A stretch of DNA of 64,000 nt. Source: Chitinophaga filiformis (lineage in GTDB: Bacteria > Bacteroidota > Bacteroidia > Chitinophagales > Chitinophagaceae). The stretch is taken from assembly GCF_023100805.1 (NCBI RefSeq), contig NZ_CP095855.1, positions 6,365,001 through 6,429,000 on the forward strand, written 5' to 3'. The notes beneath the pieces were generated by a model. That model had not been told where the DNA came from and did not search any database. It was given only the letters and a program-made list of their open reading frames with translations. Shown in pieces: positions 8,917-16,852 of this stretch (positions are counted from its first letter, which is position 1; each line of letters opens with the position of its first letter). Made by a program: the position numbers and the translations under genes.

Positions 8917-9801
8917 ATGAACAGACATCCTGAATGCGAAGCTGCCGCCTTTCGTTCTTCCGATTTGAAACTGAAAGGCTTTAAAGTGCATGAGATCACC
9001 GGGCCTGCCTATGCGGCACTCTCGTATGGCAGACGGGACTTTTATAAAATAGTGCTGGCTACGGGGCATATGAACATCTGCTATGGCGATAAAACGATCA
9101 ATATCGACGATACATTCCTGTTTTTTGGTAATCCGCATATCCCCTATTCCACAGAACACCTCTCTCCCGAACAAAAAGGTTATGCCTGCCTGTTCACAGA
9201 AGAATTTATCGGCAGCAGGGAACGTAAGGAAAACCTGCTGAACGCCTCTATATTCCGTATTGACGGTATACCCGTCATTCCCGTAAGCAGCGAGCAGGCA
9301 GCGTTTATCGAAGGGCTTTATAAAAGGATGTTATCCGTATACAGCGGCGAGTACGACCGGAAAGACGAAATGCTCAGAAGCTGCATAGACCTCATCATCC
9401 ACGAAGCACTGAGAATGCAGCCGCAACACGCACTGAAACAAAGGAATGCTGCCGCGCGGATCACTTCTTTATTTACAGACCTGCTGGAAAAACAATTCCC
9501 GATAGAGACCGCAGCAGATCCTCTCACACTAAGGACAGCCCAGGACTTTGCAGAAAGCCTCTCTGTTCATGTAAACTATCTCAACCGTTCAGTAAAGGAA
9601 ATTACCGGCAAACCCATCTCTGTACATATTGCCGAGCGCATCGCCACAGAGGCAAAAGCCCTTTTGCAACATACCAACTGGAGTATAGCCGACATCGCCT
9701 ATGCCCTGGGCTTTGAATACCCAAGCTATTTTAATAACTACTTCAAACGCGTAAGCGGCATCACACCCAATTCCTTTAGAAAGACTAAAGGGAAAGTATG
9801 A
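8917..9801 (+). CDS. AraC family transcriptional regulator
   Basis: A 294-residue regulator. The N-terminal part (about 1-170) is a cupin-like sensor domain. The C-terminal 100 residues carry two helix-turn-helix units, with the typical second signature WSIADIAYALGFEYPSYFNNYFKRVSGITPNSFRK at the end. It is divergent from the sulfatase gene and 128 bp upstream of an alpha/beta hydrolase gene on the same strand. Either could be a target; in this family the neighbour is often controlled. Ligand unknown. Confidence 0.9.
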   Translation: MNRHPECEAAAFRSSDLKLKGFKVHEITGPAYAALSYGRRDFYKIVLATGHMNICYGDKTINIDDTFLFFGNPHIPYSTEHLSPEQKGYACLFTEEFIGSRERKENLLNASIFRIDGIPVIPVSSEQAAFIEGLYKRMLSVYSGEYDRKDEMLRSCIDLIIHEALRMQPQHALKQRNAAARITSLFTDLLEKQFPIETAADPLTLRTAQDFAESLSVHVNYLNRSVKEITGKPISVHIAERIATEAKALLQHTNWSIADIAYALGFEYPSYFNNYFKRVSGITPNSFRKTKGKV

Positions 9802-9880
9802 AAATCATAATTTTTCGTTTGATTCTCTTTAAAATTGAACGCTGCTTAAGCGGAGCTTTGTATGCATAAATCAAGTGAGC

Positions 9881-9901
9881 GATCAGTCACCAGGACTGAT
9901 C
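9881..9901. promoter_or_regulatory. Perfect inverted repeat upstream of the hydrolase gene
   Basis: GATCAGTC-ACCAG-GACTGATC, 8-bp arms and a 5-nt spacer, 28 bp before the ATG at 9930. It could be an operator (possibly for the AraC protein encoded just upstream) or a leader stem. No T-run follows, so a terminator is less likely. Confidence 0.4.
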
Positions 9902-9929
9902 TTACATTAAACTTAATAATACAAGCATC

Positions 9930-10904
9930 ATGGAAAAAGAAGCATCAAATGGATCAGCAACATCAGCAATAACTGCAGGCCGGAATACAGCCATCGGCAC
10001 ACCAGCCCGCGTCATATCGGTAAGCCCTGTTACACTGCCTGTTCCCGGGCGTGGCGCAGACCTGCAGGTGCGGGTATCAGCACCGGTTAGCGGTACACAG
10101 TTGCCGATCATTGTGTTTGCACACGGCTATGGCTCTTCATTAGACGGCTATGCGCCACTCGTGAATTTCTGGGCAGCCCGTGGATTCGTCGTTATACAGC
10201 CCACCTTTCTTGACTCAAGAACACTCGCTATCAGTCCCGAAGATCCACGCACACCGCTTATCTGGCGCTTCCGCGTGGAAGATATGAAGCGCATCCTGGA
10301 TCATCTTGATCTTTTTATAGACGCCCTTCCCGGCCTGAAAGAACGCGTTGACCAAAGCCGCATTGCAGCAGTTGGTCATTCCTTCGGTGCGCAGACAACG
10401 GGTATGTTATTAGGTGCAAGGGTAATTGGCCCGGATGGCAAGCCGGGAGAAGACATGTCCGACCCGCGGATCAAGGCTGGCGTATTGCTTTGCGCAGGTG
10501 GCCGCGGCGGTGAAGACCTCACTCCTTTCGCAGCGGAGCATTTTCCTTTTATGAACCCCAGCTATGCAGAGATGACAACGCCGACACTCGTGGTTTGGGG
10601 CGACAAAGATGATTCTTTCCTCAGCGTTCGCGGACCGGAGTGGTTTACGGATGCGTATACACTGAGCACCGGGCCTAAAGCACTGCTTACCCTGTTTGGC
10701 GGCGAGCACCTGCTGGGTGGTATTTCCGGATACCTGGTAACGGAAACATCAGACGAGAATCCTGCGCGTGTGGCCACGGTACAACAGCTTACATGGGCCT
10801 ATCTCCGCAGTCAGCTCTATCCCGGCGATACTGCATGGCCGGCAGCATGTGCTGCGCTGATGGAAAACCCGGAACGGAACGGGAGTGTTGAAGAGAAAGC
10901 ATGA
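9930..10904 (+). CDS. Alpha/beta hydrolase, chlorophyllase/PAF-acetylhydrolase-like
   Basis: A 324-residue soluble hydrolase. The oxyanion-hole motif is FAHGYGSSLDGY near residues 65-76, and the nucleophile elbow is GHSFGAQ near residue 150. The acid probably lies in the strand LVVWGDKDDSF and the base in FGGEHLLGG. The first 25 residues are low-complexity and rich in Ala, Thr and Ser, without a hydrophobic core, so it is likely cytoplasmic. Substrate cannot be read from sequence; ester bonds are likely. Confidence 0.8.
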   Translation: MEKEASNGSATSAITAGRNTAIGTPARVISVSPVTLPVPGRGADLQVRVSAPVSGTQLPIIVFAHGYGSSLDGYAPLVNFWAARGFVVIQPTFLDSRTLAISPEDPRTPLIWRFRVEDMKRILDHLDLFIDALPGLKERVDQSRIAAVGHSFGAQTTGMLLGARVIGPDGKPGEDMSDPRIKAGVLLCAGGRGGEDLTPFAAEHFPFMNPSYAEMTTPTLVVWGDKDDSFLSVRGPEWFTDAYTLSTGPKALLTLFGGEHLLGGISGYLVTETSDENPARVATVQQLTWAYLRSQLYPGDTAWPAACAALMENPERNGSVEEKA

Positions 10905-10918
10905 TATTTAAAACACAA

Positions 10919-10945
10919 ACAGCTGGTGGTACTCCCACCAGCTGT
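10919..10945. terminator. Bidirectional terminator
   Basis: ACAGCTGGTGG and CCACCAGCTGT form an 11-bp perfect stem with a 5-nt loop between convergent genes ending at 10904 and 10968. The flanks are only modestly A/T rich. Confidence 0.7.
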
Positions 10946-10967
10946 CTGAAAATATACCTGATACTTC

Positions 10968-11540
10968 TTACTTCATCTTCGAATTGATCTTGCCCAGTGC
11001 AGATGCAAGATGGCTAATAGATTGCTGCAGACGGTCGTATGCCACACCCGCATCCAGTGCCAGGTCCCGTTTACTTACATCCAGGCCCGCCAGGAATGCC
11101 TCCAGGTTAGACAGGAACTGGGTGCCATCACTGTTCAATACATTAAATATCTTGTCGTTCAGGCGGTCTCCCTCTGCCCGTAATTCATTATTGGTAAGGT
11201 CAGTAACATTGCGCATCTGCCTGATCACATCCCCCATCTGCGTCTTCAATGCCTCCAGGTTGTCCGGGTCCTTCTTGCCGGGAGCCATATTATTACGGAA
11301 AATGTTGTCAGAGAGATTTTTCCGCGTCTTCATGTAAGTGGTGAGATCCCGCTTCAGGGCTTCAAAGCTGCGGTTCAATTCTTCTCCTTTCTCCCTGGTG
11401 AAATATTTGTCAACATCAGCATCAAGGTGCTTGGTCCAGTTGAGCAGGCTCATGGAAACATCTACCACCGGTAAGGTCTGAGCGAAACTATTGGTGGCAG
11501 ACAATAAAACGATAGCAAGCGTTAAAATACGGAAGACCAT
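10968..11540 (-). CDS. Secreted helical protein of unknown function
   Basis: A 190-residue protein with an N-terminal signal peptide (about 1-20, ending ATNSFA). The rest is almost entirely helical, with long charged stretches (EELNRSFEALKRDLTTYMKTRKN; NNELRAEGDRLNDKIFNVL), consistent with a periplasmic four-helix or coiled-coil bundle. No recognised family. Monocistronic. Confidence 0.6.
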   Translation of the reverse strand: MVFRILTLAIVLLSATNSFAQTLPVVDVSMSLLNWTKHLDADVDKYFTREKGEELNRSFEALKRDLTTYMKTRKNLSDNIFRNNMAPGKKDPDNLEALKTQMGDVIRQMRNVTDLTNNELRAEGDRLNDKIFNVLNSDGTQFLSNLEAFLAGLDVSKRDLALDAGVAYDRLQQSISHLASALGKINSKMK

Positions 11541-11651
11541 TTTCTATTGAAAATAAATAATTTATAAAATACAGCTGAATAACGTCCGGTTATTTATTAT
11601 ATTTTAAAAAAGACTTTTTTATTTCACGTATTACAAATAATTAAAATACTA

Positions 11652-11659
11652 TATATTTG
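11652..11659 (+). promoter_or_regulatory. -7 element of the lipoprotein gene
   Basis: TATATTTG matches TAnnTTTG. It implies a leader of about 90 nt before the ATG at 11756, in a very AT-rich stretch. Confidence 0.55.
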
Positions 11660-11755
11660 CGCCGGAAATACGCGAATGCTTAATCTTTTCAGTTAACATA
11701 AACCCATTACAACACTTTAACCTTTAAATATAAATCTGAATTTACACAAAAACCT

Positions 11756-12565
11756 ATGAAGAAACTGTTATTAAGTGCGGCCGCACTTGTAGTATTATTT
11801 GCTGCCTGCAGCAAAGATGACGACAACAAACCTGAATCTGCAAAAAAGTATCTGCTGCATATTGTATCTGATGAAGACAGCGTGGAAGTAACATACGATG
11901 CTGCCTACAACATGAAAAAAATAGGCGCCTATGGTAGCTCAAAAGAAATTTCGGAGCTGACCTATGAAAATGGCAGGCTTACAAAGAAGAGCAGCAGCCG
12001 CAACGACGGTCCGGTGCAATTGCTGCAGACTTTTGACTACAATAGCACAGGTAACCTGTTGAGGGTAAACAACTATAATTCAGATGGCTTCAGATCCCGC
12101 TACGATAGTCTGACTTACGATGCCAATGGTCGTCTGACCGGTTTCTATGAACTCCGTTCCGGGGAGACTGGTTACCAGAAACAGGCGAAATACGCCTATA
12201 CCTGGGACAGCAAGGGAAATATCATCAAAGAAGTAAGAGTTTCCATGCCGGCTGGTGTTGAATCAAAAGACAGCTCTTTCACTGATTACACTTACGACGA
12301 CAAAGTGAACTTTGCATCCAGACAGCCAGAGTTCTTCCTGCTGGAATCTGACAATCCTACTTTCGGATTATCTGCGAACAATGTCGTTAAATCTGTACGT
12401 ACCATCAACACCATCCCTGGCTATGTTTCAACTGCGACAGAAGAATATACTTATGACGCAGACGGATATCCTGTTACAAGGAAAGAAGTGGAGAAAGACG
12501 TGCGGGACGGCGTGGTAGAATACACTTCTGAGGATTCTTTCAAGTACCGTTATATCAAAAAATAA
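11756..12565 (+). CDS. Lipoprotein with RHS-like YD repeats
   Basis: A 269-residue lipoprotein. The signal peptide ends in a lipobox, LFAAC, with Cys at about 18, followed by SKDDDN. The body holds several degenerate YD-type repeats of the RHS kind (LTYENGRLTKK, FDYNSTGNLLRV, LTYDANGRLTGF, YTWDSKGNIIKE, YTYDADGYPVTR), which form beta hairpins. This matches a common class of Bacteroidetes surface or periplasmic lipoproteins of unknown role. Own promoter and terminator. Confidence 0.8.
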   Translation: MKKLLLSAAALVVLFAACSKDDDNKPESAKKYLLHIVSDEDSVEVTYDAAYNMKKIGAYGSSKEISELTYENGRLTKKSSSRNDGPVQLLQTFDYNSTGNLLRVNNYNSDGFRSRYDSLTYDANGRLTGFYELRSGETGYQKQAKYAYTWDSKGNIIKEVRVSMPAGVESKDSSFTDYTYDDKVNFASRQPEFFLLESDNPTFGLSANNVVKSVRTINTIPGYVSTATEEYTYDADGYPVTRKEVEKDVRDGVVEYTSEDSFKYRYIKK

Positions 12566-12584
12566 ACGGTAGCTATAATAACAG

Positions 12585-12624
12585 ATCAGGTGTTTTCCCA
12601 AGGAGAAAACACCTGATTTTTTTT
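12585..12624 (+). terminator. Intrinsic terminator of the lipoprotein gene
   Basis: ATCAGGTGTTTTC (12585-12597) pairs perfectly with GAAAACACCTGAT (12605-12617), followed by a run of eight T. Confidence 0.9.
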
Positions 12625-12708
12625 GCACTTAAATTACCACAGGCCTCCGCAACTACACCCCTCACCGATAAGCCTCCTGTGGATCTATTCCTGAATCAAT
12701 CAATTCAT

Positions 12709-13215
12709 TTACTTCCCTTCCGTTTCCGCCAGTTTCCATTCCGGGCGGATAAAATGGCAGGTATACCCAAAAGGATGCTTCTGCAGATAATCCTGGTGTT
12801 CTTCCTCCGCATCCCAGAAATCTGCGGCCGGCACTATCTCCGTAACGATCGGGTTACGGTAGATGCCCGCTGCGGTCAGTTCCTTCACCAGTTCTGCAGC
12901 CGTGTTTTTCTGCGCTTCATCCAGGTAAAAGATTGCTGAACGATAAGAGGTACCTATATCATTCCCCTGCCGGTTACGGGTGGTAGGATCATGTATCTGG
13001 AAGAAAAATTCAAGCAGCTTGCGATAAGAAAGCTCATTTGGGTCGAACTCGATCTTTATGCCCTCTGCATGTGTTCCATGATTGCGGTAAGTAGCATTAG
13101 GGACATCACCACCGGTATATCCGACCCTGGTCTTCTTTACACCAGGAAGCGCACGGATGAGCTCCTCTACGCCCCAAAAGCAACCTCCCGCGAGTATGGC
13201 AGTCTGTGTTGACAT
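12709..13215 (-). CDS. msrA: Peptide methionine sulfoxide reductase A
   Basis: A 168-residue MsrA that reduces the S-epimer of methionine sulfoxide in proteins. The active-site motif GGCFWG is at residues 10-15, so the catalytic Cys is residue 12. The family motif GYTGGDVPNATYRNHGTHAEGIKIEFDP follows. The C-terminal EHQDYLQKHPFGYTCHF contains a probable resolving Cys. No signal peptide: cytoplasmic. It is followed upstream on the same strand by the GNAT gene 114 bp away, so it is probably a separate unit. Confidence 0.95.
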   Translation of the reverse strand: MSTQTAILAGGCFWGVEELIRALPGVKKTRVGYTGGDVPNATYRNHGTHAEGIKIEFDPNELSYRKLLEFFFQIHDPTTRNRQGNDIGTSYRSAIFYLDEAQKNTAAELVKELTAAGIYRNPIVTEIVPAADFWDAEEEHQDYLQKHPFGYTCHFIRPEWKLAETEGK

Positions 13216-13329
13216 ATAACTTATTTTAGCCTTTAAGCCCCATTTTTATGCCAGGGATGAAACGGCAGTCATTTTAGCAGATAAAAGCGGGAATGAGGCC
13301 TGTTCTGTCAGGATGTCAAGCAATTCCCC

Positions 13330-13854
13330 TCAATATCCCTCCTTTCCTATCTTATATAAAAAATTCTGTTTGGAAGCTTCTCCAAAGTAAGCCACTTCCA
13401 TCTCACCTACTTTCTCTGCACCCAGGCGACCAATAGACACCTGTGAGCGGATATTATTCACTCCTATATGAAAATACACCTGCGAAACGAATTGGAAAAT
13501 ATAATCGAGCATCATTCTCTTAACGGAATGATTGAAGCCTTTTCCCCAATACGCAGTAGCATAAAAGGTATATCCGATGCATATGCTGCTTTCCTCCTCA
13601 TTATAATCATAAAAACGGGTACTCCCGGCTACTTTGCCTGTTGCTTTATCCACGATCTTAAATGCGCCCCTGCTCCGGATAGCGCCATCGAAGAATGTGC
13701 GGAACACATCGTGCTGCCATCGCTCCCTGTTAGGATGCTGTTCCCATATTTCCGGGTCTGCAGCTACTGCATAAACATCCTCAAAATCCTCTTCCCGCAA
13801 AGGGTAAAGGATGGCATGTTCATTTTCAAGTACAGGCTGAATATCGATCACCAT
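13330..13854 (-). CDS. GNAT family N-acetyltransferase (RimJ/RimL-like)
   Basis: A 174-residue acetyltransferase of the Acetyltransf_3 type. The pattern is LREEDFEDVYAVAADPEIWEQHP near the N-terminus, the strand GKVAGSTRFYDY, and the acetyl-CoA loop region TAYWGKGFNHSVKRMML around residue 110. Acceptor unknown. It lies 32 bp downstream of the PaiB-like gene on the same strand, which recalls the paiAB pairing of Bacillus, although this GNAT is closer to RimJ/RimL than to PaiA. Confidence 0.85.
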   Translation of the reverse strand: MVIDIQPVLENEHAILYPLREEDFEDVYAVAADPEIWEQHPNRERWQHDVFRTFFDGAIRSRGAFKIVDKATGKVAGSTRFYDYNEEESSICIGYTFYATAYWGKGFNHSVKRMMLDYIFQFVSQVYFHIGVNNIRSQVSIGRLGAEKVGEMEVAYFGEASKQNFLYKIGKEGY

Positions 13855-13886
13855 ATCTTGTTTTTTATAGCGTTACAATATTGATC

Positions 13887-14492
13887 TTACAGGTCTTTAA
13901 TATAATTCGCCAGGTCTTTTTCAACCGTATTTTCACTTTTCTCCAGCTGCCGGACGATCCGCTCCCGCTCAGCATCCGTTTTGTTCTGGCTTAGCTTTTT
14001 CTGTCCCTGCAGGTCTGTTACTTCCAGTTCAAAAGCCACGATCCCCCGCATCATACCTGTCTTATATTTTTCAGAAAGCCCTTTCCATTGTTCCAGGTAT
14101 TCCCGCTCATAAAAAGTGATCATCTGCTCCAGTATGCGCAATTTGGAAGCCTCATCCGCCAGGATCTTCGCCTTTCCATACGCATGCACACTGATGTAGT
14201 CCCATGTGGGCACACTTTCTCTTTTGTCGTAGTGCATGGGAGAAATATAGGCGTGCGGCTCAGTAAATATTACCAGGGAAGTATTGGCTTCAATATACCT
14301 TGTCTGCGGATTAACGGCTGAGAAATGAGCGGTCAGTATCAGTTTGCCTGCATCTTCACTGATAAAGAATGGCAGATGACCGGCAAGGGGCACAGCATCT
14401 CCCATCGTAACAATAGTAGCAAAGCTGTATTGCTTCATGAAGTCTATCATCTCCCTGTTGTCCTGGAACCGGAATGACTGAGGAACATACAT
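13887..14492 (-). CDS. PaiB-type FMN-binding negative regulator
   Basis: A 201-residue protein of the PaiB family, a split-barrel FMN-binding fold that resembles pyridoxamine phosphate oxidases. The family start MYVPQSFRF and the motifs AGHLPFFI, VIFTEPHAYISPMHY and VPTWDYISVHAYGKA are visible. It is divergent from a MocR-type regulator with only 71 bp between the starts, so the regulator probably controls it. The C-terminal tail (DAERERIVRQLEKSE) is helical. Whether it binds DNA or is an enzyme is unresolved for the family. Confidence 0.9.
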   Translation of the reverse strand: MYVPQSFRFQDNREMIDFMKQYSFATIVTMGDAVPLAGHLPFFISEDAGKLILTAHFSAVNPQTRYIEANTSLVIFTEPHAYISPMHYDKRESVPTWDYISVHAYGKAKILADEASKLRILEQMITFYEREYLEQWKGLSEKYKTGMMRGIVAFELEVTDLQGQKKLSQNKTDAERERIVRQLEKSENTVEKDLANYIKDL

Positions 14493-14530
14493 AGCGGATT
14501 GTCTTTTAACTGGTACAAATGTATTTTCAG

Positions 14531-14579
14531 ATTGGATTATATTTGTAGTCCAATTTCAACAAAATGGGTAGTCCAATTT
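14531..14579. promoter_or_regulatory. Divergent promoter with repeat operator for the MocR gene
   Basis: A direct repeat GTAGTCCAATTT occurs at 14545-14556 and 14568-14579, 23 bp apart. An inverted half ATTGGA lies at 14531-14536, facing TCCAAT at 14549-14554. A -7 element TATATTTG (14538-14545) lies between these. The second direct repeat overlaps the start codon region at 14564. Direct repeats plus an inverted half are typical of MocR-family sites (GabR, PdxR). Confidence 0.55.
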
Positions 14580-16060
14580 TAACCCGGGTCTTTCATGATA
14601 TCCACCTCGAACATGCAGCGGAAAGACCCGTATATCTCCAGCTGGCGGACGCTATTTTGTCGCTTATCAAAAAAGGGACACTCCGCCCCGGCCTTAAATT
14701 ACCCAGCTCGCGGGACGTGGCCGGCCAGCTGCAGATCAACCGGATTACCGTGTCCAGGGCATATGAGGAACTACAGATGCAGGGATGGCTGGAAAGCGCT
14801 GTTGGCCGCGGTACATTCGTTACCTCGCATATACCGGAGCCTGCACCGGGAACCTTAAAGCATGCGCCCACAAACAATGCCTCTCAAACGGCAGGTTTCA
14901 GGCTTCCCGATCAGCAATACCTGGAAGTTTTACCAACCTTCATTAATAGCGAATTACATCTTGATGACGGGTTTCCTGACCCGAAACTGGCGCCTTTAAA
15001 GGAATTGTACAGGGCTTATCGCAGCCAGTTAACCAGGAGTGGCTTATACAACAAGTTCGGGAAATACGGTCAACCCGATGGCGCTGAATTTTACAGGAAC
15101 GCTATATCAAAATACCTCAACGAAACACGCGGATTAAGCACCACTCCACACAACATCCTCTCTGTAAAGGGAACCGTAATGGGCATTAACCTGGTGTGTA
15201 ATGGCCTGATCAGTCCCGGCGATATTATTGTATCCGGCATTCCCGGATGGCGAAGAGCTGAGCAGAACTTTATGCATGCCGGCGCAAAACATATCGGTAT
15301 TCCGGTAGATGAACATGGCCTGGTAGTAGATGAACTGAAGAAGATCTGCCGCCGGAAGAAAGTAAGGATGGTATACGTCACACCGCATCATCACTACCCT
15401 ACCACCGTCTCGCTGCGGATCGACCGAAGGCTGGAACTATTAAGACTGGCAGGTGAATATGGATTCATCATCTTTGAGGATGATTATGACTTCGATTTTC
15501 ATTACAAACACCGCCCCCTGCTGCCGCTGGCAAGCGCCGATGAAAATGGTATGGTCATTTATTGCGGTTCTTTCAGTAAGAGCTTCTCTCCGGCTTTCCG
15601 CATCGGGTACCTGGCCGCTTCGCAGAATGTGATTGCACACCTGAGCCGTGTCCGCATCCTGCTGGACAGGCAGGGCGATCATATCCTGGACAACGCCATA
15701 GCAGAACTGCTGCATGACGGTACCATGCAACGTTACCTCAGGAAAACATTACCTGTATATAAGGAAAGGAGGGATTTCTTCTGTGACTTGCTGGATCGTG
15801 AATTAAAGCCTGCTGTCAGCTTTAATGTGCCGGAGGGAGGCATGACAGTATGGACAAAGTTTGCGGCGTCGATTGACGTAGAAAAGCTGGCAAATGATGC
15901 TTTGAAAAAAGGCCTGTATATATCAAACGGCAAAAACCACCTGTACCCAACCTTCAATGCCAATGCCATCCGGCTTGGCTTCGCATCTTCTTCCAGGGAA
16001 GAACTGGAAAAATGCGTAAGCATACTGAAACAGCTGCTGAAAAAACAGCGGCTTATATAA
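14564..16060 (+). CDS. MocR/PdxR-type regulator (GntR HTH fused to aminotransferase-like domain)
   Basis: A 498-residue fusion. Residues about 10-85 form a GntR winged helix (PVYLQLADAILSLIKKG, then LPSSRDVAGQLQINRITVSRAYEEL). Residues about 130-490 form a class I aminotransferase fold. The PLP-binding Lys is in GSFSKSFSPAFRIGY, about residue 339, with FEDDYDFDF upstream as the cofactor Asp region. Such proteins sense PLP-linked ligands and repress or activate a neighbouring gene. The divergent paiB-like/GNAT pair is the likely target. Confidence 0.93.
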   Translation: MGSPILTRVFHDIHLEHAAERPVYLQLADAILSLIKKGTLRPGLKLPSSRDVAGQLQINRITVSRAYEELQMQGWLESAVGRGTFVTSHIPEPAPGTLKHAPTNNASQTAGFRLPDQQYLEVLPTFINSELHLDDGFPDPKLAPLKELYRAYRSQLTRSGLYNKFGKYGQPDGAEFYRNAISKYLNETRGLSTTPHNILSVKGTVMGINLVCNGLISPGDIIVSGIPGWRRAEQNFMHAGAKHIGIPVDEHGLVVDELKKICRRKKVRMVYVTPHHHYPTTVSLRIDRRLELLRLAGEYGFIIFEDDYDFDFHYKHRPLLPLASADENGMVIYCGSFSKSFSPAFRIGYLAASQNVIAHLSRVRILLDRQGDHILDNAIAELLHDGTMQRYLRKTLPVYKERRDFFCDLLDRELKPAVSFNVPEGGMTVWTKFAASIDVEKLANDALKKGLYISNGKNHLYPTFNANAIRLGFASSSREELEKCVSILKQLLKKQRLI

Positions 16061-16066
16061 AATCAA

Positions 16067-16100
16067 AAAAGAGGCTGTCAAAAAATGAGCAGCCTCTTTT
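16067..16100 (+). terminator. Terminator of the MocR gene
   Basis: AAAAGAGGCTG and CAGCCTCTTTT pair around a 12-nt loop, with a further T-rich run shortly after. Confidence 0.85.
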
Positions 16101-16176
16101 CACTTTTTTTTACTTGTAGTCATGCAGGCACCCGCGGGGATGTTCATTTATTCCTGATACATCCGCTCTTCGATAA

Positions 16177-16467
16177 CTACGGGTGTGTGTAAAGCCGGTA
16201 TACCAGGGTTCCTGAAGGTGGCAAACCAGGACCGCCATCGGTATAACCGATCAGCACTAAAGTTCCATTGGTGGGATTGGTGTCGGCATCGCTTACGATT
16301 TCGGCATTTGCCAGGGTACTCCAGGCTACGAACTGGCCGGAAGGACTATACCAGGCATAGTTTATAATAGCCGTGCTTACCTTTTGCTCCTGCCGGGGAG
16401 CAAATGAACTGAACAACAACACCATGGTAAATAGTGAGATCGACAAAAGGGCTTTCATTTCTTTCAT
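16177..16467 (-). CDS. Small secreted protein of unknown function
   Basis: About 96 residues if it starts at the ATG at 16467 (16458 is also possible). An N-terminal signal peptide (KALLSISLFTMVLLFSSFA) is followed by a short beta-rich domain with the motifs YAWYSPSGQFVAW and GTLVLIGYTDGG. No family recognised. It is convergent with the MocR gene. Confidence 0.6.
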   Translation of the reverse strand: MKEMKALLSISLFTMVLLFSSFAPRQEQKVSTAIINYAWYSPSGQFVAWSTLANAEIVSDADTNPTNGTLVLIGYTDGGPGLPPSGTLVYRLYTHP

Positions 16468-16494
16468 GTGAAACTGGGTTTTAATGATTAACAA

Positions 16495-16852
16495 AAAAGA
16501 GGGTATATCGATTACTATTTTGTTGTTCCTGAATACGAATACAATATCACGGGTACACTTTTCTCTGTGGCCTTAATATCAGTGGCGGGTTATATTAAGG
16601 ATCGGGCTATAACGATTGTAATATACTGAAATTATTTTACAGCGCAACAGGTATCCGTTGTCACTTATACTTTCCCTTATTACATCTTTTTTCGTATATT
16701 TAAGCTGATATATCCTTATTGTGAACCCATCTCCATACAGTTAAAACTTGTTCAAATTTCGTTCACGTTATATTATGGTCTCAGAAACAGATTCTCATAT
16801 GAATCACTTTATGTCACTTAAACCAAATTACTGATTGTAAAAACGTTAGCCT
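16495..16852. other. AT-rich intergenic region with an inverted repeat
   Basis: Between the divergent small secreted protein and the GxGYxYP gene. It holds a perfect 9-bp inverted repeat CCTTAATAT / ATATTAAGG at 16571-16579 and 16592-16600 (12-nt spacer), which could be a regulator site. No small gene was seen. Confidence 0.5.
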
